Part shown: piece by piece, positions 8,484 through 18,300 of the stretch
Position numbering within the stretch: position 1 is the stretch's first letter
How the letters are laid out: every line of letters begins with the position of its first letter
Assembly (NCBI RefSeq): GCF_009760915.1
Contig: NZ_VIDQ01000003.1
Location: 62,001-126,000, forward strand
Direction of reading: 5' to 3'
Source: Azohydromonas aeria
GTDB lineage: Bacteria > Pseudomonadota > Gammaproteobacteria > Burkholderiales > Burkholderiaceae_C
Length of the DNA stretch: 64,000 nucleotides
Made by a program: the position numbers and the translations under genes
The notes under the pieces: model-generated
What the model saw: the letters and a program-made list of their open reading frames with translations, nothing else
Databases searched by the model: none
Told to the model about the DNA's origin: nothing

Positions 8484-9332
8484 TCAGGCCTGGCGGCGCT
8501 CGCCGTCCTTCGGGCGCGCGGCGGCGCAGAAGAAGCCGCCGCCAGGGATGGGCTGGCCCTGGTCGTTCAATGCCTTGGGGTGGTAGCCGATGGCTTCCTG
8601 CCCCTTGCCGCACACGGCATTGCCGCGCTGGCGCAGTCCTTCGGGCACCTTGCCGAAGGCCGCGGGGCGGTCCCAGGCCAGCTGCCCGTCCTGGCGCACC
8701 AGGCGCGGCGCGACCTCGCCGGGCTGCTCGCCATGGCGCTTGGGGAAGCAGTAGAAGCCGCCGCCAGGCAGCACGGCGCCGTCCGGGCCCCTGGCCTGCG
8801 GGTGGTAGGCGATGGCTTCGAGCTTCACGTCGGCCAGCATGCATGCCACGTCGCCGCGCACCTGCAGTTGCGCCGGCACCTTGCCGAAGGCGCCGGGCCG
8901 GTCCCAGGCCAGCAGGCCGCGCTCGCCCTTGGACGGCACCAGCTGCGGCGCCGTCGCGTCCCACTTCTCGCCGTTGGCGCGCGGGTAGCAGTAGAAGCCG
9001 CCGCCCGGGATGGCCTGGCCCTTCTCGTCGAGCGCCCGCGGGTGGTAGCCCAGGGCCTCCAGATCCACGCGCGCGGCCATGCATGCGCCGTCGCCCACGG
9101 CCTTGAGATCGCCGCTGACGGCGCCGAAGGCGCCCGGACGATCCCAGTCGAGCAGGAGCTTGCCGGTCTGGGGGTCCTTCTTGTCGGTGGCCACCAGGCG
9201 CGGCGGCTCCTTGGCATCGGGCGCGGCGCCCATGGCTGGAGCGCGCGGCACGCCGGCGCAGCCGGCCAGGACCAGCGCGGCCAGGGCGGCCGCCCCGGCC
9301 ACCGCAGCCCGCTTCATTTCAAAGGGGGTCAT
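8484..9332 (-). CDS. Lipoprotein made of three tandem ~70-residue Cys-containing repeats
   Basis: 282 residues with a lipoprotein signal and lipobox VLAGC (C25). The rest is three copies of a unit of about 58-72 residues, each reading L.WDRP.AFG, then a Cys, then EA..YHP.A, then PGGGF(Y/F)C. Each unit has two cysteines at equivalent places, suggesting one disulfide per unit. The ATG at 9332 has AAGGAAG upstream; a second ATG at 9317 is less likely. The gene starts 57 bases after the giant protein stop, in the same direction, and ends at a tandem terminator, so the two are probably co-transcribed. No known family was recognised. An anchor, chaperone or surface partner for the giant protein in the periplasm or outer membrane is an inference from position only. 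Confidence 0.75.
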   Translation of the reverse strand: MTPFEMKRAAVAGAAALAALVLAGCAGVPRAPAMGAAPDAKEPPRLVATDKKDPQTGKLLLDWDRPGAFGAVSGDLKAVGDGACMAARVDLEALGYHPRALDEKGQAIPGGGFYCYPRANGEKWDATAPQLVPSKGERGLLAWDRPGAFGKVPAQLQVRGDVACMLADVKLEAIAYHPQARGPDGAVLPGGGFYCFPKRHGEQPGEVAPRLVRQDGQLAWDRPAAFGKVPEGLRQRGNAVCGKGQEAIGYHPKALNDQGQPIPGGGFFCAAARPKDGERRQA

Positions 9333-9389
9333 GGTGAGTCTTCCTTGATTCGGTCTTACGGTTGAGGGCTCAACGTCCGGTTGCGTGCG

Positions 9390-12300
9390 TCAGATGATGC
9401 TGCCCTGTTGGGAGGCCTGGTGCGTGATCTGGTCCATGTCGAAGGTGGCCCCTTGCCCGACCTGCACGAACACCACCGAGGTGATGCCCATGCCGTCGCC
9501 GTCGTAGCCCACGGCGTACCAGTCGTGACTGGCGTCGTTGGCGACGATGTCGATCGAGCCTGCCAAGTCCAGGTTGCCCGTGTACTTCGCATAGGCCACC
9601 TTCGTGTCGCCGTCGAGCGCCGCGTTCAGGACGGAGAACAGGGTCGCCTCGTTGCTGACGCTGGCCACGGCGGCGAAGTCCTCGCCACTCAAGGTCGTGT
9701 CGGTGTTGCCGGTGACGTTCCAGTTCTGGCCGCTGGTTTCCAGCCATTGCCCGTCGGGCTGTACGACGATGTCAGTCCAGGTGCCCACGTCGGCCGCGGC
9801 GTTGCCGAAGCCCAGCCTGTCGGCGTCCACGTCGAAGTCCAGGATCGCGGTGTAGTTGCCCGCCAGGTCCGACAGCGAGCTGACGGCCGTGTCGCGGTCC
9901 TGCATCTGCTGGTTGTAGTGCAGCGTACCCCCGTGAGCCACGCCATCGATGTAGGCGAACGGGCTGCCGCTGTCGGCGACGTTGAGCGTGATGGTGCCTG
10001 CGCCACTGAGCGTTGCCGTGCTGTCCACGCCCGTGCCGCGGACGTTGCCCAGCCATACGTCCATGTCGCTGCCGGCATCGGCGTGCACGTCCAGCGCCCC
10101 CACCTCCACGGCCAGCGCGATGTTGCCCCAGGCGGTGGTGCCGTAGTTCGGGCCGCCGTGCAGCGCGGTGTGGTAGTTGCCGCCGGTCGCCAGCGAGGCG
10201 TCATCGCTGTCGGCGCCCAGGAACACCTGGCCCTGCAGCCCGGCGCCATGCAGAGACACCGACAGGTTGCCGATGCTCACGTTGGATTCGTCGTGGGGCA
10301 GGTGGTCGTCGTTGTCATCCTCGTAGGCGCCGGCGATGAACACCAGGTCGGCATCGGCGTCGAAGTCACCGCCGGTGGAGACCGCGGAGATCGACACGTT
10401 GCCCACCTCGATGTCGCCGCCGAAATCGGCGAAGAAGCCGGCCTCCGCGAGCACGTTGTCCTCGCCCAGCGCGAACACGGTCACGTCCTGGTAGTCCAGG
10501 CGTGCTTCCGCGCCCTGGGCCTCGTGCAGGCCGCCGAAGGCGCGGGCCGAGCCATGGGCCGCCGTCGCTCGCACGTCGATGTCGCCCTGGATGGTGACGG
10601 TGGCGTCGCCGTACCAGGTGTCGGCCCTCACCCGGCCCAGCGCCGCAGTGGCGAGCTGGCCGTTGTCGGCGCTGACGGTGACGTTGCCGTCGATGCTCAC
10701 GTTGGCCGAGCCGCCGTTGTCGGCTTGGGCCTCGATATCCCACAGCACCGCGGTGGCCGAGTGCGCGCTGTCGCTGCTCTCGGCGCTGATGTCGATGTTG
10801 CCCGCGACATGGGTCGTGGCATAGGACTCGCCCGAGCCGGCGGTCGCCGCCAGGCTGGCCCCATGCCGGAGCACGGTCTTGGTGATGTCGATGTAGTAAG
10901 GGATGTTGCTGGTCGTGGTGTAGCTCTGGCGGATCACGGCTTCGATGCTCGAAGACTGCCCCCACTGCGCCACGGCGTGGCCGGCGTTGCCTTGCGCGGT
11001 CGCCGACACCTGGATGTCGCCGCCAATGCTCACCGTGGCCTTGGTCAGGTCAAGGTCGGCATCCTCGGCCTGCGCCCGCACGCCGCCCAGGTGGGCGTTG
11101 GCCAGCGAGGCACCGAAGGCTTTCACCGCCACGTCGCCCGTGACGTTGACCTGCGCCGTGCAGTCCTCGCCGGCACGGGCCAGCAAGGCTTCGGCAGCGC
11201 GGGTCTGCAGCGGCAGCGGGTCGGTGAACAGTTCCTCGTAGAAGTCGGCGTGGGCCTCCTCACCATACGCCGCGACCGAGACGCTGCCCACGGTAAGGTC
11301 GGCTCTGCTGTCCCCATCGGTGGCCGCGGCCGCCAGATGCTCCAGCCACGCCTCGGCCTTTGCGAAGCCGTTGGCGCTGACGTTGACCGCGCCGGCGACG
11401 GCGAGGGCGGCGTTGCCCGCGCCGTAGCTGCCGGCGTGCATGCCGGCGGCATGGGCCTGGGCAAGAGTGCCGGCCCATTCGCCGTTGGTCTGGGCGACCA
11501 CGTCCACGTTGCCGCCGATGCTGATCAGCGCGCTGCCGCCATTGCTGGCCAGGGCCGCCAGCGTCTGCGCGCTGGCGAGCGCAGATGCGCCGTCGGCGTT
11601 GGCGTTGGCCGACACCTTGAAGGCGCCGGCCACCAGCAGCGAAGCGTCGGCGCCGCTGGCGCTGGCCTGCACGTGGACGTTGCCGCCCTGGGCCCGTGCG
11701 CTGCCGTTGCTGGCGTTCGTCGTGGCCTGCACGTGCCAGTCGCCGTCCACCGTCAGTGAGGCCCTGGCGCCGGCGCCATTGGCAACGACGCTGACGTTGC
11801 CCTGCTGGGCATGGGCAGACTGGCCGCTGGCACGAATGTCGATGTCTTCCATGCCGAACAAGGCCTGGGACCCGACGCCGCTGGCCGTCAGGGCCCAGGC
11901 CCCCAGCGTGGCATCGGCATTGCCGCCACCGGTGGATTGCGCGCTGAGGTGCAGGGTGTCTTCCACGCTCACGCTGGCGTTCGCGTTGATGCCGCCGGCC
12001 TTGACCTGCAGGCCATCCAGGCTCGCCCGGGCGTTGCCGTTATGGCCGTATGCAACGATGTTGAGGTCGCTGTGGACGTGGACTTGTGCCTGCGAGCCCG
12101 CATCTCCTGCCACGGCCAGCACCTCGTCCAGTGAAGCCGTGGCGTTGGCTCCCTGGGCGTGCAGCGCGACCGCGCCCAGCAGGGCGCTGGCCATGCCGCC
12201 GCCGGTGCCGCCCTGGGCTTGCGCCTGGAGCGACAGCAGCGTGGCCCTGGCGCTCTGGGCGCTGCTGGCCTGCACCGACACCGTGGTCAGCCCGGCCATG

Positions 12301-15300
12301 GCCGTGCCCTGGCTGCTGGCCTGCGTCTTGACGTTGCCCATCTGCGCCGTCGCGCCCTGGGCACCGCTGGCCTTCACCTGCACCGCGAAGGGCGCCATGT
12401 AGTGCCCGGCCCAGGCCTGGGCCCCTGCTGCATCGGCCGCCACTTCGATGTTGCCCATCGTGGCCTGCGCGGTGCCCGCGTCGCCTTCGGCCTGCACGAC
12501 GACTTGCCCGCCGCCCAGGCTGCTGGGCGACACGAGCAGGCCTGCCATCGAGTTCACGCCGTGGGCTTCCACGTCCATGCCGTCGAAGTCGGCGCGGGCG
12601 CCGTTCGAGCCCACGGCCCGCACCTGCACGTTGCCGCCGATGCCGATGAAGGCGTGCCCGTTAGCGGCATTGAATTCGCTGCTGACCGACAGCGTGCTCA
12701 GCGAGGCGGAGGCCGCGCCGGCCAGGGCAACGGCCTCGACCTGCACGTTGCCGCCGATGTAGACCTCGGCCATGGCATTACTGCCGCCGGCCGTGGCGCT
12801 GATGGTGGACATGCCGGCCGAGGCACCGGTATGGCCTTGGGCCTTCACGATCAGGTCTTGCCCGATGAACACGCGCGCCCGGCTGTTGTCGCCGTCGGCC
12901 GTGGCGGCCAGGTCGCTCACATCGGCCGACGCATACCCGGCGTGCGAGATGGCCTCGTACACCAGGCTGCCGCCGATGCTGATCTGCGCCTGCGCGCGGT
13001 CGCCCGCGGCCTCGGCTTCCCAGGAGCAGCCATTGCTTGCCTGGGCATTGCCCACGCCTTCGGCGCGGATCATCACGTTGCCGCCGACGTTGAGCTCGGC
13101 CACGGCATCGGTCCTGGCATAGACGCTCATGGAGCCGATCGAGGCCGTGGCCTGGCCGTTGCCGCCCAGGGCGCGGGCATCGACGACCAGGTCGCCGCCG
13201 ATGTCCACGCGAGCCACGGACCCGATGCCGGAAGCCGCCACGCCGAAGGAGCCCATGCTGGCCGAGGCGCCGTCCATGCCGCTGGCCTTGACTTCCAGGT
13301 TGCCCGCCACAATCAGGCTGGCCATCGCGCCGCTGGCATCGGCCGTCACGCTCACGCTGCCGAAGCTCGCGCTGGCCGCGCCGTTGTCGGCCAGGGCATA
13401 GGCGCCCATGGCGTCGCCCAGCACTTCAACCCGCGCCACGGCGTTGGCGCCCGAGGCGACGATGTCCAGGCCGCTGACGGACGCGGTGGCGTTGCCGCTG
13501 CTGCCCACGGCCATGGCCGTGGCGCCAAGGTCGCCTTCCACACGCAGCACCGCCTGCGCGCCGGCGGCACGGGCGGCCACGTCGACGCTGCCCATGGCAG
13601 CGGTGGCGTTGCCGCTGTCGGCCGCCCAGGCCAGGGTATTGATGCCGTGGCTGACTTCCAGGCGTGCGTTCGAAGCTGTGCCGTTGGCCGCCAGCGTGAT
13701 GTCGCCCAGCTCGGCCGTGGCGCCTTGGGCACCGTTGGCCGACGCCTCGATGGCAGCCTGGGCGTTCAACCGTGCCCAGGCATTGGTGCCGTTGGCCTCG
13801 ACGGTGATGTCGCCCACGCTCGCGCTCGCGGTGGACGCGGCATAGGCGTAGGCACCGAGATACTCGGCCGCGTCATCCTCGCCGCCCGTGTCCGAACCCA
13901 CGTTCATTTCCGCCACGGCGTTGGTGCCATCGGCGGCGATGCGCAGGTTGCCCAGCGTGGCGGTGGCGTTGTCGTGGGCCGTGGCCGAGGCACTGAAGTT
14001 GCCTCGTACCGTGAGCACGGCCAGGGCGCCGTCGCTGCTGGCCTGCACGTTCACGTCGCCAATGCCGGCCTGAGCGCTGCCGCTGGGGGCGGTGGCGTAG
14101 GCCTGCACGTCCCGGGCCACGGTCAGCTGCGCGACGGCGCCGCTGACGCTGGCGCCCACGCTGATGTTGCCGATGGCGGCGCTGGCGCCGTGCGCACCCG
14201 AGGCATAGGCCTCGAACGTGCCGCCCACGTCCAGGATGGCGCTGGCGCCCTGCGCACCGGCCTGCAGCGTCACGTTGCCCACGTTGGCGTTGGCCAGGGC
14301 GGCGCCGGAGGCGTCGCTGGCGTAGGCGCGCGCGCCCAGGAAGCCGCTGTCCTCGCCGCCGATGCGCACTTCGGCCCTGGCGTTGTTGCCCAGGGCGGCA
14401 ATGTGCAGCCCGGCCAGTTGCGCATCGGCTTGGTCAAGGGCGCGGGCGGTGGCCACCAGCTCTTCGTCCACGCCGACAAGGGCGCTGGAGCCGTTGGCAT
14501 GGGCCTGCACACCGATGAAGCCCACGGTGGCGTTCGCGTTGCCACCCCCGGCCGTGGCGTCGGCCATCAGGTCGCTGCCGACGTTCAGGCGCGCCGTGCC
14601 ATTCTGGCCGCCGCTGACGGCCACGCTGATGCTGCCCAGCGTGGCCGTGGCGTTGCCCTCTTCGGAGTCGGCCTCGGCCACCAGGTCGCTGTCAACGTCC
14701 AGTTGGGCATAGGCTTGGTTGCCCTGGGTTTCGATGGCGATGTTGCCCACCTTGGCCTGGGCCGTGCCCGAGACGGCCTCGGCGTAGGCGCCCAAGTCGT
14801 CGTTGAGGTGCACGCGGGCGCTGGCCTGGCTGGCCAGCGCGCCGATGCGTAGATCGCCCAGCAGGGCCGTGGCGTTGTTGCCAGCCTCGGCCTCGGCGCT
14901 GATGTCGTTGTGCGTGAAGATGCTGGCGTAGGAGCCGAAGCCCTCGGCCAGCACGTCCACGCGGCCCACGCTGGCCTGCGCGTTGCCGTCGTCGGCGCGG
15001 GCCACGGCGTTGATGTCGTCAAACACGTTCAGCCGCGCGCCGGTGGCGACATCGCCAGCGGCCACGCGGATGTTGCCGAAGCTGGCCGTGGCGCCGTAGA
15101 GGCCCTCGGCATAGGCCTGGAAATCACCGCCCAGATCCAGCGACGCACCGGCGCCCTCGACGCCGCCGAGGTAGGTGTAGGCGGGCGAGCTGTTGGTGGC
15201 TGGCACCGTGACCACGTGCGGCACCACGGCCACGGTCACGTTGCCCACGCTGGCATTCGCCAGGCCGGCGCCCGCGGCGTCCGTGGCGTAGGCCCGGGCG

Positions 15301-18300
15301 CCCATGAAGCCGCCGTCTTCGCCGCCGATGCCGACGCTGGCCCCCGCGTTGCTTGCCAGGCCCAGGACGTCGATGTCGCCCAGCGAGGCGTTGGCGTGGT
15401 TGAAGGCGTGCGCCTCGGCCTCCAGGCGGTTGCCCACCTGGACGCTGGCGGCGCCGCCGACGCTGTTGGCCCGCACGTCCAGGCCGGCCAGGGTGGCGAG
15501 GGCGTCGCTGTCGGCGGCGCTGGCCTGCGCCAGCAGGCTGCCGCCCACGGTCAGCGCGGCGATCGAGGCGCTCTCGCCGTTGGAGACCACCTCGTTGACG
15601 CTGGAAGTCGAGGCCACGGCGTTGCCCTGCGTGGCCGTGGCGCTGAAGCGCACGTCGCCGTCCACGGTGACGCTCGCGTACGAGTTGCCGCCGTCGGCCA
15701 GGACGCGGGCCGCGCGCTGGCCGACGGCACTCGCGTCCGCGCCGGTGGCCTCGATGCTCAGGTCGCCACCGATGTGCACGCCGGCCGTGGCGCTGGCGCG
15801 GCTGGCCGTGGCGTGCAGGGCCACGAACTGGGCCACGGCCGTGGTGTCGGCCTGCGCCGTCACCTGCACGTCACCGCCGATGTCCACCCGCGCGCTGCTC
15901 GGGGCAAAGCCAGGCTGCACGGCCAGGGCGTGTACGCCGGCCAGCGTGGCGGAAGCAGGGCCGGCCGTGGCCGTGGCGGCCACCGTCACGTCCTCGTGCA
16001 CGGTCACGCTCGCATGCGAGCCGGCCCGGTTGGCCACGGCGGCGATGCCGGTGAACATGAAGTCGTTGGCGATGGCGAAGTCGCCCTGGGCGACCGCGAC
16101 GCCTTGCAGGCTGGCGCTGGCCTGCGTGCCGCCCTGGGCCTGCACGTCGATGTGGCAGGCCTCCACCCTGGCTTGGGAGTTGTTGCCCGCGGCCTTGGCA
16201 TACACGAAGCCTTCGGCATCGGCACTGCCCGCGGCCTGCACGTGCACGCCGGCATCGAAGACGCCGAGCTGCGCGCGGTTGCCGTTGCTCTGGCCATGAG
16301 CCACCAACAGCAGGTTGCCCTCGGCGCTGGTGGCGGAATTGATTCCCAGCTCCAGGCGGTCCACCCACAGGGTCTCGGCAGGCATGACACCACCGACGCG
16401 CGCGCCGACGGTCATGGCCGCGTCCGGGTCGGTGACCTGGATGTCGAGCCCGCCCGCGCTCACGTTCTGCGTCTGCGCGGTGCCGGTGAGCGTCTCGCCG
16501 GTGCGCAGCGCGTACTGCGCCACCGCGATGCCCGCAGGCGTGGGCGAGTGGGTGGGCAGGCCCTGCGTGAGCACGAAGACGTTGCTGTCCTCGTTGGTTT
16601 CGCTCGCATCGGTCGCCTCGTACTGGCGGCGCTGGAGGCCGAAGATCTGGCAGGGCGCGTCGCCCAGCACCAGTGCGGGCACGGAGACGAAGGTGGCGGC
16701 CGCGCCGCCGCCGGAGGTGTTGCCCGCCAGGTCGGTGAGCGTGGCCGTGACGCTGTAGCTGCCGGGCAGGGCGGCTTGCATGCCGGGAATGACGATGACG
16801 GCTTGGCCGGCATCGATCTCGGCCTGCGTGACCGTGCGGGTGATGGTGAAGGGCGTGCCCGTGCCGGGATCGTCCACCGTGAGCGTGATCACGAAGCCCG
16901 GTGCCAGGTCCGGGCCGGACAGCGGCACCAGCACGTTCACGCCGCCGTCGCTGGCGCGCTCGTCGGCGTCCACGCCGTTGACGGTGTCATGCTCGGGCAC
17001 GGACAGGCTCGGGGCCGCCGGCGCGGTGGTATCGCGCGTGAAGCTGAAACCGGTGTGGGCGGTGTTGCCCGCCACGTCGGTGGCGCGCACGCGCACGTTG
17101 TTCAGGCCTTCAACGGCGGTGAAGCTGTTGCTCCAGGTCTGGCCGCTGTCGGTGCTGTAGCTCAGCGTCACGCCGGGCTCGGCCGGGGGCGTGACCGTGA
17201 GCGTGCCGTTCTGGCTGATGCGGTCGCTGGCGCTGGCGCCGCTGTCGTGGGCCAGCGCCACGGTGGGCGCGCTGATCTGCGTATCGAGCGTGAAGGAGAA
17301 GGGCGAGGACGTGGCCTGGTTGCCCGCGGCGTCGGTGGCGCGCACGAGCACGTTGTTGGCGCCCTCGACGGCGGTGAAGCTGCTGCTCCAGGTCTGGCCG
17401 CCGTCGATGCTGTAGGCCAGCGTGGTGCCGGGCTGAGCCGTGACGGCCAGCGAGCCGTTGTTGCTCAGGCGGTCGCTGGTGCTGGCGCCGCTGTCCTGGG
17501 CCAGCGCCACGGTGGGCGCGCTGATCTGCGTATCGAGCGTGAAGGAGAAGGGCGAGGACGTGGCCTGGTTGCCCGCGGCGTCGGTGGCGCGCACGAGCAC
17601 GGTGTTGGCGCCCTCGACGGCGGTGAAGCTGCTGCTCCAGGTCTGGCCGCCGTCGGTGCTGTAGGCCAGCGTGGTGCCGGGCTGAGCCGTGACGGCCAGC
17701 GAGCCGTTGTTGCTCAGGCGGTCGCTGGCGCTGGCGCCGCTGTCCTGGGCCAGCGCCACGGTGGGCGCGCTGATCTGCGTATCGAGCGTGAAGGAGAAGG
17801 GCGAGGACGTGGCCTGGTTGCCCGCAGCGTCGGTGGCGCGCACGAGCACGGTGTTGACGCCCTCGGCGGCGGTGAAGCTGCTGCTCCAGGTCTGGCCGCC
17901 GTCGATGCTGTAGGCCAGCGTGGTGCCGGGCTGAGCCGTGACGGCCAGCGAGCCGTTGTTGCTCAGGCGGTCGCTGGCGCTGGCACCGCTGTCCTGGGCC
18001 AGCGCCACGGTGGGGGCGGTGACCTGGGTGTCGAGCGTGAAGGAGAAGGGCGAGGACGTGGCCTGGTTGCCCGCGGCGTCGGTGGCGCGCACGAGCACGT
18101 TGTTGACGCCCTCGACGGCGGTGAAGCTGCTGCTCCAGGTCTGGCCGCCGTCGATGCTGTAGGCCAGCGTGGTGCCGGCTTCGGCCGTGACGGCCAGCGA
18201 GCCGTTGTTGCTCAGGCGGTCGCTGGCGCTGGCGCCGCTGTCCTGGGCCAGCGCCACGGTGGGCGCGCTGATCTGCGTATCGAGCGTGAAGGAGAAGGGC

